Below are positions 34,570 through 46,724 of a stretch of DNA of 64,000 nt, one piece after another. The DNA lies in assembly GCA_011009095.1 (NCBI GenBank), contig VTPC01091297.1, positions 133,948 through 197,947 of the forward strand, in the 5' to 3' direction. The position numbers and the translations under genes were made by a program. Origin of the DNA: Ignelater luminosus. Lineage: Eukaryota; Arthropoda; Insecta; Coleoptera; Elateridae. Each line of letters starts with the position of its first letter. Positions within the stretch are counted from its first letter, which is position 1. The notes under the pieces are model-generated. The model was not told where the DNA came from. It worked only from the letters and a program-made list of their open reading frames with translations, and made no database searches.

Positions 34570-35545
34570 ACAGTTTTATGTTAAATCTTGGAATCTTCAA
34601 AATAGCCACCAGACGCTTTAATAACTGTTTCGCGTATTCGAGGCATCCTGTTTAACATTTCAAGATTACATCTGCACTAATTTTCTGTCACTCATTCCCC
34701 TAGGCTTTCCGTAACTGTTTTACGTTAGTTGGACTTGTCTTTCGTACCTTTCTCTCAAGTTCGTCCCAAAGAAGCTCGATCGGTTTAAGGTCGGGACTTT
34801 GTGGTGGCTATATCATGTTTTTAAACATCCTCTCTTTTCTCTTGGTCTGCAACATAGTCACAGCAAAGCTTGGGGGCATGTTTTGGGTCTTTGTCTTGCT
34901 GCAGTACAAATCCTGTACCAATAAATCGTTTTCCAGAGGGCAGCACATGTTGTTCCAGAAGATACCTCAATCTTGATCAAATTCTCTGCAGTGCTATCAC
35001 CAAAACAACCCCACACCATTACCAAACCTCTTCCATGCTTAACAGTTTATGTCACACACTGATGTTTTATTCTTCCTCCTGGTAATCTACAAACTTACTG
35101 CGCTTATTGCTGAACAGCTCAAACTTTTATTCGTCCGTAAAGAAAACTTTCTTCCAGTTTTTATGTAGCTCATCCTACCGAAGCCTCTTTTTCTTATTAA
35201 CAGGTCACAGAAGTGGTTTTCTGGCTGCTACATGTCCTTTACGCCCTTTTGCTGAAAAACGCCTTTTGACTGTACACTGAAACAGGATTAGCCCCCCGTG
35301 CTATTAAGTTCTGAGTATATTTCAGGTGCAGTTTTAAATCTATTGCTGTGATATATTTATCTTCTGCTTCAATGGTACACGAGGGCTGCTCGAACAAGGA
35401 CGGTCTTTTTTGCTACCAGTAAGCTCAAAACGCTTAAGAGTATACTGCAAAGCCCATAATGATACTCCTATTTGTGCTGCAATATCTCTAAAGAAATGAT
35501 TGCTGTACCCTTTTCTATGCTTAATTTACTTTTTGGAGCCAGATT
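34570..35545 (-). pseudogene. Decayed Tc1-like (DD34E) transposase
   Basis: Minus-strand frames give the Tc1 order. A start-like APKSKLS at about 35543 is followed by a helix-turn-helix block, RDIAAQIGVSLWALQYTLKR, and FELTGSKKDRP. Next come a linker, PEIYSELNSTGG, and then KVFFTDE near 35130-35150 (first Asp), LQQDKDPKHAPKL near 34880-34910 (second Asp), and PQSPDLKPIELLWDELERKV near 34740-34800 (catalytic Glu). The last parts, RKTSPTNVKQLRK and a LECLEYAKQ-like tail, end near 34570. Frame changes and stops are scattered throughout, so it is inactive. A TIR-like CAATAGTTTGAATACAC lies at 34453-34469; the opposite end was not found. Confidence 0.85.
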
Positions 35546-37110
35546 TAAAAAAAAATGCTGGTTTTACAAAAATTAATGTCAACTTTAACACTAAATTTGA
35601 AAACATTTAAAGTTTTTCAACAAGAGAATTTTTTTTGCAATTTCAGTTATGTTAAAGACGCTGACAGCAAACAATGAAAACAAATGAACCCTACCCGACT
35701 CAGTAAAATAGTTTCAACAACATTCAAATAGATAAGTTTTACTTTAATCATTTTATTTCTTTATTCTTTTTAAATATAAATTAGATACGTACATATGGTA
35801 TTACTTGTAAGTGTTAGTAGCTTTACGTGTTTCTCTATATATAAGAACGCCTTGAAAATGCAATTTACGATATAGTCCAGAAGCTAAATGATGTCAAAAT
35901 TTCTAAAAAATTAGGCATGTGCACTCAAATTGTTGAGCAGAAGGTATGTACGATCGATCAATAATATGTGTATTTTAGACCTCATTTTTAGACAAGTCAT
36001 TTTGGTTCTCTGGCTATAATAGTAGTTTTCATAACTAGTGTACGAAAGTAGCACATATCGTGTGAGTATAAAGATTTATGAACGAGGCGCTAGCCAAGTT
36101 CGGAAATTCACTCGAGCTACGACACAGTACTTTCGAACAAGTTATAAACACTATTTTTTAGATGACCCCAACATTAAGCCCAAATCTTCACAAAATTTTT
36201 TTCTGTTACGATATGAGAGTAACGATATGAGAGTAACGATATTTTCCTCATATTTTTCATAATTTCAACTTTCATAGGTTGTCATGAGTAAGCTGCTGCA
36301 GTCGATATGACAACTTTCACAGGGGGTTGTCTAAAAAATTATTTTTGTCCCGTTGACGTACTTGTTGCTTTGGTTACGCAGATTTATTCAATCAGTGATG
36401 GATCGATTTCATTTTTTTTGTAATAATTTAGATCTCTCTTTTTAAATAAGATTTCAATATTGTAAGTATACATAAAGCTTTGTATGCACCTCAGGCGCAA
36501 CCAGCGTTTTTGGCCATTGTCGTGTTGTAGCCCTGGTACTTTGCATCTCGTGCTATAATTTTCATAAACATCTAGTTTACGCTATTAAGACTTCAAACGC
36601 GTTTTTCTCAAGAGTGATGCATTTTAACGACTTAAATCAAGTACATACCTTGCTGTGCGTAAAACTAAATTGTGCATCCTGGCATCCGGTGTTCAAAATT
36701 TCAGGAAGTTACTAGTAAAACATTATCAGCAGAAACTGCTGTTTCAGAGAACGTACCTAGCATCCCGTATTACCATCATAGATACCAACACTACTATCTT
36801 GTCTGATAACAATTCAAATCTATGTACACTAAATTTGAGCAGTAGTTTTTGAGTTACAGTAAAAACTAACTTTGAAGGCTTAATTTCGACTTATCGGAAA
36901 ACATTTAGTACGTGTACAGAGAAATATGAATTTGGGAATATACCGTGTGTCCATCCCATGATAAAAAGTTGTTTTCTAAAGCACAATCAGCAATTTTTAT
37001 TGCGCACATACGTATGAGTAATGATTTCAATCAAAAATGTTTATTGCATTGCGTTTAGAGGTTCAGTTCTATTTCTATTGTATAGCCGCTGAAATTCCTA
37101 AGTAAATCTA
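35546..37110. other. AT-rich spacer
   Basis: A 14-base direct duplication, ACGATATGAGAGTA, lies at about 36207-36235. No recognisable gene; the frame 36038-36262 has no known motif. Confidence 0.45.
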
Positions 37111-37533
37111 TAGTCTAAATCAAATAAGAATAAAGTAGGTAGCACTGCGGTGCAAGGCAGATTTAAGCAGCTGAAGTGTTCGAAAAGGGCGCCAAATTTG
37201 AAATTGCTTTCCAATAGTTGTTCAAGAATATGTATAAAAATTAAAAACCAGTAGCTGACGAACTATGAATAAATGAAATAGTAGATTTTTATAATGACAA
37301 AGTATAATGAATAACCTCATAAGTATATACCTCTTACGAAGCAAAGGAAGTTACGAGTTAACATGTAAATGTTTATTTATTTAGTTTTTACATAAACAAA
37401 AAGGTAAAAAGCCTGTAGTACAAGTCAATTCAATAATTACAAAACATATTTTAATTAAGGAGCAGGAGTTGTAGGTACTGTATATAACAATAGTGCATCC
37501 ATTTTGCTGTTTGTGTATTTATACTTCTGGTAA

Positions 37534-38943
37534 TCACTCTACCTCCATATTATCGTCAGCAGAATCCTCCTCGCTAGAACTCTCCGACTGTAAATTAATC
37601 ACAATTTTCTCAACCACTTGTTCTGTTATTCCGTCTAAATCCCACATATGATTTTCTTCACGTATTACATGATTGACACAATCATTCCACTTTTCTGCAG
37701 TTACACCAGCAATTCCATCACATAAGAGTTGCTTTACCTCTTCGATAGAGTACGTTCGATTATTAACAGCAACATGTTGCTTAACTTGAGCCCATACTAG
37801 CTCAGTAGGATTCAGATTACAGTGATACGGTGGTAATCTTAAAATTAATCTTCCACTCTTTTTAATAAGTTCATCGATGACATATGGTGTTGGATGTGAT
37901 AACACATACTGTTTTATCAATTCTAATAATTGCAATTTCAATAAATTATCTCCTGGTGTAATTTCCTTGCCATGAAGCCAATCAATAATCTGATCTTTTC
38001 TCCAATTCCGAGTGGATACTTTATCAGCTTTAACACTATGATAAGGGGCGTTGTCCATTACAATGACCGAATGAGGTTCTAATTTAGGTAGGATCCCTTT
38101 CAACCACATTTTAAAAACATCTCCATCCTTGTCTTGATGATAATCACCTACAGACATTCAAATAATTTATTGTAATAAAAAACATACAAAAACAATACAG
38201 TTTTCACCTGTCTTTTTGGATTCAAAAGTTAGAAGTCCTCCATCAACAAAGCCAGATTCACTACCGATGTGAACAACTATTAACCTCTTTCCTTTGCCTG
38301 ATGGATCTTTGATTCCAGTTGAAAGGCCTTCAAATAATGCTTGTCTGGCAGTTTTAATGGTAGTATCATGCCAAACTTTGCTTCCCACATGTCCTGCATT
38401 AACCCATGTTTCATCTGTGTAATAAATCGTTTTTCCTTCTTCTCGGTATCGTTTAATAGCAGTTAAATATTTTCTTCTCCACAAAATAATAGTTGGCTTT
38501 TCAATCAAAATCGTTTTTCTTGTTCGTTTATCATATTTGAATCCTAATTTTAATAACGTTCTATATAATGTTGAATAACTAAAATCTGGTAATGAATCGT
38601 CTTCGTTAACAGCTTGTAGTATTTTTCCTACAGTTGGAACTTCATTTCGAAAATAAAAACAATGTACATGTCTTCGTATGGCAGATTTCTCGAAATCTTC
38701 AAGTTTCTGAAAACATGTTTTTGATTCCCTAGTTTTCTTACGAGATCGTACCAACCCAGAAGCTTCCATTTGTTTAATTATATTCCACATCGTATTCTGT
38801 CCGATCCCAACTTCAGCCGACGTTTGCTTGACTGACCAAGTCTTACTGTTGTTTTGTAAATGTTTTAAATAGACATTGTAAGCCATAAGTCTCTGACCAC
38901 TTTTTACGTGTTTTCCTTTAGCATTTTTGAAAACTTCAGCCAT
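37534..38943 (-). CDS. Transposase, long-spacer D-D-E (DD83E by direct count), two exons
   Basis: The enzyme would cut and rejoin DNA at the element's ends. Exon 1 (38943-38208) begins MAEVFKNAKGKHVKSGQRLM and includes a helix-turn-helix near residues 36-60. Exon 2 runs 38147-37534. Splicing at ACAG|GTGAAAAC and CTGTAG|GTGATT removes 60 bases and gives 449 residues reading ESKKTGDYHQDKDGDVFKMW across the join. The candidate catalytic residues are D177 (YYTDETW), D277 (VMDNAPYH) and E361 (NLNPTELVW). The D277-E361 gap of 83 residues is far longer than the 34-41 usual in Tc1/mariner; the extra stretch is residues ~285-340. The C-terminus is acidic (SSSEEDSADDNMEVE). Unspliced, exon 1 would run into a stop 13 codons past the donor. 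No frameshift or internal stop was seen. Confidence 0.92.
38148..38207 (-). other. 60-bp intron in the long-spacer transposase gene
   Basis: The donor is GTGAAAAC at 38207 and the acceptor TGTCTGTAG ends at 38148. The intron is T-rich before the acceptor and sits in phase 1 inside a Gly codon. Removing it restores a continuous frame with the family's usual TGDYH...MxGxxFxxW block. Confidence 0.85.
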
Positions 38944-39496
38944 AATCGCAAATATAACCTGAAATATTGCATTGATATTTTGATCATTAGGTTGTTATAA
39001 TTCAAATTATAATTACCTGTATAACGATACGCTGAGTTTAATGAGCTCTTAAAAGAATTATTTTAATATAAATAAAAGAATAACAGCAATACCAAAAAAA
39101 GACGTAAAATGACAAAATTAGAATAACAGGCTAACTGACCCTAACCAAGCAAGAAGGAAAAAGTGTGGTTATATTACAACTTCACAAAAGCCAACGTTGT
39201 CACGTCTCCGTTTCTTTTAGGTTTGTCTTATCATCTATTTTTAAGGCATTTATGAAAAGTACGTTATATATTTTTTAGTTATAAACATTACTAAAAAATT
39301 GTTTTATCAGATATATATCATAAAACATTTTTTTATGTAACTATAAGTAATTTACTTTCCTACATCTGGTAACACGGTATTCAATAAAATCAGCATGTTA
39401 AAGTTGTGTAAAACGGACTCGTTTATTAACCAATGAGGATGAAGGTCAAGCTGTCCCTATCATTTCCTTTGCTTTATTCTTATTTGATTTAGACTA

Positions 39497-40878
39497 TAGT
39501 AACTTTTAGTAAAAATAATTTTCTTAACTTCACTTTTGGGTGTTTATTGGATGCCGGGTGGTGCTTTCATCTGCGTATTTTGACGATAAGTTTTGCTATA
39601 AACTATAACAGTTAATTGAATGTAAACAATAGAGAATTTAAGCAATATTCAAAGGTAATATTTTATCAGGGTTCATGGACTTAGAAAGTTCAAAAGAACG
39701 TTGCATATTTAGTCAGATAAATTTGTTTATTGACCAGTTAATCTTGTAAAGTAGATGATAAATAGAGGACCAGTTAATTTGACAAATCATAAAGTTAAGA
39801 CTTTTTACAAATATAAGTTTGCTTTAGTCCAGTTTCCTTGGAAGTTTTGATCCGTAATTCAATAAATTCGGTAGGTTCTTTAAACCCAGTTATCATACTG
39901 CGTATCTTTTGAAATTGATTGCGATAAAATCCTAGAGTTGAGATCGTGCAAGACTTTTTTATGAATGTCCATGGTCTATAGACTTACATCTTGTTAGACT
40001 GAATAAATTTGAAAGTCACAATCCATAGTTAAGCTTCTCGTTATCAACATCTACCAATAATAATAAAAATAACCACTGCAGATTACAATACATGCGCTAT
40101 TTGTTATCATGTTTTACTTTCACATTATTGCACCGATAAAAGTATTTATTATTTGTGTAAATAAACATGTTGGTTAATTTTTTTCTTTAGCTTTGAAAGT
40201 GTAATACAATCAGCTTAATTTGTACATATTTTCTATATTTATTGTATTTTAAATCAATGAAGGAATACTACTTTAAAATGCCTGAGAATTCAAACGACTC
40301 CAATTCTGTATTTATATTGGTTGCTTGTAATATATTTTGAAAACTCAGTGTTTACCAAATTGTACCTTTGTGGAAGATTTTGTAAGTCTATTTAGACTAA
40401 ATTGTTGCATTAACTCTTGGTATACACAATTTAAAGTAGACCACCCTCTATATCATGACTACCGTTTCAACATCATTTTTGAATTTATTTTCTAGCCCCG
40501 CTGTTTTTTTAAGGGAAATACAAATGTTAAAATTACACACAACTGAAACAGAAATCAACACAGTGGTCCAGTACCCTGCACATTTAAATTTATTTATTCT
40601 ATAAATTATTTAAAATAAACCCTAAAATATATTTACATAAACAAACATAAACTTTGAAACAGTCATACAATATTAATTAGAAGTCTCATATTCAATTCTC
40701 TTTATCTTCATTTATCAAAAACGTTTGGAATACAAACAAAACATGTATAAACGTTTTGAAAGGCTTCCCAACTGAGTTGGGTGGATGGTGAGGGGCGATG
40801 TTAATTTTATCTGTTACACGCGTCCCAAGTTAATTACTGCATAAAGCGCCTAGCGTTATAGTTTAATTTGTCGTTAAT
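39497..40878. other. AT-rich spacer
   Basis: No gene was seen. AGTAGACCACCCTCTATAT at about 40436-40454 resembles the terminal GTGGACCACCCTGTATATT at 209-227 and may be a stray end of the same element family. Confidence 0.45.
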
Positions 40879-40998
40879 ATGGACCCTCCTTCCATACCGT
40901 CTGCTAAAAGATCGAAGATAGCGGCGGAACGTGATGCAAATCTTGAGACTTTCAATAGGACCGGTGAAAATTATGTCCATAGGTGTCCCTTAATTTGA
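40879..40998 (+). CDS. Candidate short coding frame or first exon, unidentified (39 codons)
   Basis: ATG in the context TTAATATGG starts MDPPSIPSAKRSKIAAERDA and continues NLETFNRTGENYVHRCPLI to TGA. The composition (Pro/Ser then charged, Lys-Arg-Ser-Lys patch, balanced codons) is unlike the AT-driven chance frames nearby, and the upstream 40780-40870 is also less AT-rich. A possible donor, ACCG|GTGAAAAT, lies inside at about 40964, so the true exon might be shorter and continue elsewhere. No family is recognised. It could equally be a scrap of a mobile element. Confidence 0.25.
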   Translation: MDPPSIPSAKRSKIAAERDANLETFNRTGENYVHRCPLI

Positions 40999-43319
40999 AT
41001 CTTACTATTGTGTCCTAGCTTTAGAAGGTCCAGATTTGATTTGTAATCATATAATGGAATTTCCATCTCGATATTGAACATTAATACAGTAAGAAACTTT
41101 CTTAAAATAGAGCGATATATATTTTTTTCATTCGGAAGAGTATATAATTTCGTTAAGCTTTTTGAGAGTCTTATACTTTTTCTATTTTTCCTTTTTTTCT
41201 CGAGGGAGTTCCAGTTCTCTCATTTTTCGTATTGATGTCAGCTATTGTTCGGCTTTGTTATGTTTCGTATTAACAATATTAGATTTGATATGAATCTTAT
41301 TGGCACCGATATCTTCTCTGTATATGATGGATTTCGCATTGTGTCTAGAAAAATAATAAACCGAGATGTGATTTATTAAGACCGTTCTTTATGGAAGTTT
41401 TTCTTGTTAAATTTGAAATGTCCCCTTTTTACGGGCAAAAAGAACAGAATTGGCACGTAGAAGAAATCAAATTTCTATTAACCTAGAGAGAAGAAAAATA
41501 AAACAAATAAACTTACGAAAACGTTCTTTCTCCTGAATTCATTCATAAAGCGCTGGGAATAATAAAACGGGAAATAACCCAAAGAAAATGATTTAGCTAA
41601 CATCAGTGTTCAATCGAAATTAAATTAAAAATTATTCGAACCACTTTCTTTACCTACTTGATTCTTGTTATGCACAAAAGGAAATTTGACAACCGGAATG
41701 GGAAATAAATTCATACCGATTCACTTAAATGTTCGTTCAATTTTTTGCTCGATGCAGAAATTTAATTGTCTATTTCAGGCGCCTTGATCAATAAAACGTA
41801 ATTTTATAACAGCGTTTTATATGTAATAGGATGCACTTCGAACCCCTCCTTTAAAATGCAGACAAAACGCGATCGATCGAGTACTATTTTAAATGAAATG
41901 TGAAAATTTTTGTGTTTTGTTTTTAACTATAACAAGCTAGTCTACTAAAATGACCACATTACATTCAAGTGTCGGAATAAAACGCTGTTTTACATAGATA
42001 CAAATCACGTAATTGGAAATAGATTTGTTTAAACGCAGAGCTTTGGATGCTGGACACTAGTGCATTGTTTTTAAAACAATTATACATATGTCTGCTTTTT
42101 CAAAGTAGCAATTAGTTTGATGGTGCTATTATTGTGAGATACTCGTTTTAAAATTAATTGCTCACTATTATTAGTTTTTGTCCTGTATAAACTTCATTGA
42201 TCAAAAATAATTCATTGGTGCAGAGAAAGATCACTTGCTCATTTCGCTTTTAGTTTGAAACAAGCATAGTCGTAAAATGAACTATAAAGCCTCGGTCTCT
42301 TGTGGAATAGTGACCCAGAAGAAAAGAAAACTCCGTTTATTTTAAGATTATAGCCACAAAAGGGAACAGTTTACCCATCTTGAGGCAACACATTCTAAAT
42401 TTCAAACCAAATGCAATTTTAGAAAAATTGTTTCTACCATTCATGTAAATTTGCTCAAAATGCTAACCAATCTAAAAATATTATGTGTAAGTAATTAAGT
42501 AAATTGAGTGGTTAGTGTCTTTCTAATGTAATTCATTCCAAACTTTTTTGGGATAATATTGAAGTTCTATTTTAACTTATTAACATTCTTTCATACGTCA
42601 GAACAAAATTCTTCTATTTCGGTTTCATTTGTTAAGTAGCTGCATCAGAAGGACAATATGAATACCTCAAAAATACCTACCATCATCTTGTGACTTGGAG
42701 CATTGTGTTGTTAAGGCAAGATTTGGATTACCAGCTTTCCCTTTACTAATGCTTGTAGCCAAAGAAAATGTTTTTATTTTCTTTGCGGTTTTAAACTGTC
42801 TTTTAGTGAAGCTCTTCAGAACTCAGAAACAAAAGAATCCTCTAAATAGATAGCTTACGACAGCCTAAAAGTCATTACGATTTCGTTCATTATACTTTCG
42901 AGACAATATCTGGTAATTTCTTGCACGTCCTACAAGTTTTCCAGAAAAGTCTGTCGTTTACCGTCGTGTGCTAGAGAGCCTAATATCAAGGACGTCGACG
43001 GCCTGACAGGTACATTTTTATTTTTGACCATAAGAGGAAAACATGATGTTTCAACGAAAACGACCCCCAAAAAGCCGCAATTTTGATAAAAGATTCATAT
43101 CCATCCCCGTGCGTTCTATAATCCCGTAAATAATTTCAAATAACACAGAAGGTTCGAGTGACCTATCATTTAAAAGATCTTTTCATTCTTCACACACAAA
43201 ATTTATCGATTAACTCCTTCAGGATTGTCTAAAATGGTACAACTGTTAATATTTGAAAGATTCTGATTCATTTTGAAAACAAGAATTTGTGTTTTACGAA
43301 CGAAACTGCTGTAAATTCT
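40999..43319. other. AT-rich spacer
   Basis: Nothing recognisable. A small CpG-containing patch at 42955-43010 (CCGTCGTGTGCTAGAGAGCC) ends in a donor-like ACAG|GTACAT, which is too little to call an exon. Confidence 0.45.
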
Positions 43320-43800
43320 TCCAGTCTTGCACAGCCGTAGCCGTCCTCTACCAAGCCCTGAAAAACGTTGTTTCACAGCAACAATTGCCAACCTGTACAC
43401 CACCATGTGCCATGCACGACCTCCATACATCCGCCACAGCCAATCCCTACCATCTCATGATATGTATTGTAACTGTCACTGATATTCAAACACCTTACAT
43501 TCTCGGAAGCAATTCGGACTTTCGACAACGGCACAGCGTCGATATACGTCTTCATTGCTAGCATACTTTCCTAGTGCTCTATGCCACAGTCGTCGGCAAC
43601 CCTATACCACAACGATTGCCGTACATGTACCAAAGCTTACTTTAACCACCAACACCGCAGCTTTAGAGCAGCTTACACGACACAGGCAGCCGTAACCATA
43701 AGTTAATACCTATTACTGCAGCCATCTCTACTACCATCTACGTGACATAGCTTCTGAAAGTAGAAGCACCCGTGTGTACTGATTGCCAGAACATTCCCAA
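43320..43800. other. C-rich compositionally distinct block
   Basis: The plus strand is rich in C and CA words (CACCACCATGTGCCATGCACG and similar), as in 20570-20930. Several overlapping short frames exist on both strands but none shows a known domain. It may be a decayed element. Confidence 0.3.
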
Positions 43801-45530
43801 CGCTAGCTTGAAGGGAAATTATGACTAGAAATTAGAATTCATTACTTATCATAAACTGAAATGTTTTGTAACTCTAAATGAGGAAACGAATATTGAATTA
43901 TAAATGAGATGCCTGGGGAAGAACACGCTAAGTTCAATTGAAGGCCCTGATGCAACTAAAGTAAATTGTTCAGGAGAGGCGAAAAACGCTTTAACCGCTC
44001 CATAAGAGCAGAACCAGTCTCAGACATTAAGCCAGAAAGGCGGTTTCTTAGGACACACAAGTATGTATGCAGGCGGAAAAATTGGTAAAGAGATGTAAAT
44101 TTCAGCTTTGAAATACAAGTGGTACGGTTCCACCCAACTTTTTGCACTCGACTATAAAATAAGATAAATTCAAAAACAAAACTTTCTGTAACAAAGAAAA
44201 ATTAAGTAGCTTCTGATTCTTGAACATATACTTATGGTAGTTATTCTCTTAAGAGTTCTAGGATGAGAAATTTTGCTGTCTTCTTATCATTTGCTGTTAC
44301 TTCATTGTACTGGTTCGATGGGATTGAGTGGTATCGCAAGTCAATTCTCACATCTTCCACAACATCATCTTTTGAAAAAGAATCCAAATACCGACGGTAT
44401 GAAAATCTTCTCTTTCACTTCACTTCTAGATTTCCGTTATTTAGTGTTTCAAAGCTTTTGTTTTTTATTTAACAAGCATAGACCCTCTAAGGACATGTAA
44501 ATCAAGACGGTTTGTCTCCTCACAAATGAAATACACATGAAATCTATTTAAACTACTTTTAAATGGAATCTTTGTATTATCTTTCGACACAACATGAATG
44601 AAGCAATTAAATGCAAATGGAGATTTTGTATCAAAATGATTAAGCCTTTGATAAAACCAAAATATAGAATTGTTTGCTCTTAAACCGATCTCTTACCGTT
44701 TTGGTGGTTGTTGTTAGAAGTGTTATTTAGCCAAAGAACATGCGAATAATTTCTCCCGATTACTTAAAATTACTTTTTCCTCTATGTATTTGTTATTCAA
44801 CGCTTTGGAAGTGAAGGGAAACGGAGAAACATAGATACTTTTTTTTTCACTAGTTTTTGTATTAAATACACCAACTTGAATTAGGTATTCACTTTGATTT
44901 TTCCTTAGATAATTCATATAAAATTGTAGTAAAAGTTCTTCAGCTCAGATATCAACAGGCACTTGAAAAAAACGCATCTTCAGTTTTATTGATTTTGATC
45001 AGCAGTTTCAGTAAAAACTAAGTATTCGTCTGCGTATTCTCCAACGTTAGTCATATTACAATCTGTAGGATAAGGTCTATCCAGGTACGAACCTAGAATT
45101 AGGTTTAGACTGACAAGGACGCAAGACAATATCTTTAAAAGTCTAGATTGTTGGGTCTGGATAGGCTCTCGCGTGCGTGCCCATTGACATGTTTGTGCTG
45201 CTTATACTTTTTGAAGTGCCTAGGGCTTTCCAGTTCTGTTTGACTTTTATGAACCGTTTAGACTCGTTAAGAAGTTAAGTTGTTCGAATCAATGAAGTAG
45301 GGATGGGCAATCAGCGCATCTCGCCCCGATGAACAAAGTGAAGCTCTTACACTTGACTCATCGGTTGTCTCTCACTAGTGTAAGGTGTAGAAGCGGAAAA
45401 ATATGAAATTGTCTCATATCGCACTAAATTCTGTAAGTTTAAAGACTAACTTAAATGTTAATACATAAAGTGAGTAAGAAAAAACAATAATTCAATTTTA
45501 CCCCGAAAAGGAACTTGACTGGTTTTTACA
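43801..45530. other. AT-rich spacer
   Basis: No gene was recognised. TAGGGATGGGCAATCAGCGC at 45299-45318 resembles a hAT terminus but has no partner end or duplication. Short frames near 44263-44500 overlap in two phases and look fortuitous. Confidence 0.4.
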
Positions 45531-45600
45531 TTTAACCCTTCAATTGCTTAAAGCTTTGATTTGGAAAAACAAAGTTGTGGGTTCGATTTCCAAGCGAATT
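45531..45600 (+). repeat. Degenerate tRNA-like sequence (SINE head or pseudo-tRNA)
   Basis: CTTCAATTGCTTAAAGC resembles a tRNA D-arm / A box, and 30 bases later GTTGTGGGTTCGATTTCC resembles the T-arm / B box. The anticodon arm and acceptor stem do not fold correctly. The sequence after the B box (AAGCGAATTCTAG) partly resembles that after the minus-strand copy at 50934-51006 (ATGCGAATTGCTA), which hints at two copies of one tRNA-derived SINE. Confidence 0.4.
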
Positions 45601-46724
45601 CTAGTTTTTCTATATGTGGAAATCACAATTGTAAGTACCAAGAAAATTTTGAGTTCTCATTTCTAATTCAATTTCTCTTACATATTTTTGAGCATCCCTT
45701 GAAATCTTTAAGATGATTCATAAAAATGCGTTTTTTTTATTCTAATACCAAAGATGATGATTAATAATCTTACACTACTCCACGTTTGCATTATTTTGTT
45801 GTGAAACAGCAACTGATGAATGTTTTTCAAGATTAAAATTAACGCTGATCAAAGAACGAAAGTAACGTAACGTAAAGCATACTCGAGATGAAAACTGCTC
45901 TAGTTAGAAGGACCTACCAGCATAATACTCTTTTCTGAATGAGAAAACGCTAAATGGCCAGGTGGATGTAAGAAGAAGCCGAATGTTTTTTACGTAGAAG
46001 GACCAAGATGGAAATTATGCACTAACAAGCTCTTTAGTAAAAGCAGTGTTTTGGCAAGGAGTCGGGGGAAGGCTGATTATGATAAACCAGTGTGAATGTA
46101 GAAAAAGTCGGGAGATCTATTTCTATTGGAAGAATTTATAAAGTCTCAAACTTTTTCTCAAAAATTGCGAAAGATAAATTTTAGACCTTATGGTTTTCTA
46201 CCTATCTTTAGAAATTTTGTAACTAAGGGCTAAGAAACTTACGTGTACATGCAATTTCAACGCAACCACATGCAGTTTCAAAATAAATCTGTTGCCAGAT
46301 TTACTACAGTTTAAGATTGCACGAAGGTAGAGAACTAAATGTGAACCAAAGGTGGAGTCTAAGAAGATATTCATTCAGTACATAAACTAAAAACATGTCT
46401 AGGTATGTACATGCACAGTTTGTATAACAGCCACCAGTACCTTTAGTTTCGGATACTCCTCGTATCATCACCTCGTCAACCTGCAATAGTCACAGCTAAT
46501 CTAGAGGTAAATCTGAAAAAAAATCAAATAAGAAGTAGAAGACCTAAGAAATGTATTTACTACTCTTAGTCACTTATTAAGGTTGCGGCAGCTTCTTGAC
46601 AATTTCATCGTGTTTGTCATTCAATAGGACGATGACAATTATTTTCAGACAAGAAAGATTAAAGTAATAACTGTTTAGAAAAATGTACAATTCCACTGAA
46701 GAAATCTAATAAAAGGGATACTTA
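45601..46724. other. Spacer
   Basis: A frame over about 45808-45835 reads ATDECFSRLKLTLIKERK, faintly like a hAT C-terminal block, then breaks. 45930-46110 is open in two frames without a known motif. Nothing can be named with confidence. Confidence 0.35.

Larger units (their letters stand above)
37111..39496 (-). mobile_element. Complete IS630/Tc1/mariner-superfamily transposon with long-spacer D-D-E transposase
   Basis: The terminal inverted repeats are identical over 25 bases, beginning TAGTCTAAATCAAATAAGAA on both ends (37111-37135 and 39472-39496), with TA on both outer sides (37109-37110 and 39497-39498). The 2386-bp element contains one transposase gene on the minus strand (37534-38943) with a 60-bp intron. 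Perfect ends and an unbroken spliced frame suggest a young and possibly autonomous copy. The family appears to correspond to the group I recall as DD82E ("Sailor"), since the last catalytic spacing here is 83. Confidence 0.93.

Noticed and set aside
37534-38943. Two separate genes or a frameshifted pseudogene instead of one spliced transposase
   Set aside because: The donor and acceptor are canonical and removal of exactly 60 bases restores the family's expected protein across the junction.
45299-46100. A hAT copy between TAGGGATGGGCAAT (45299) and the ATDECFSRLK frame (45808)
   Set aside because: There is no matching second end, no 8-bp duplication, and the frame match is short and breaks at once.
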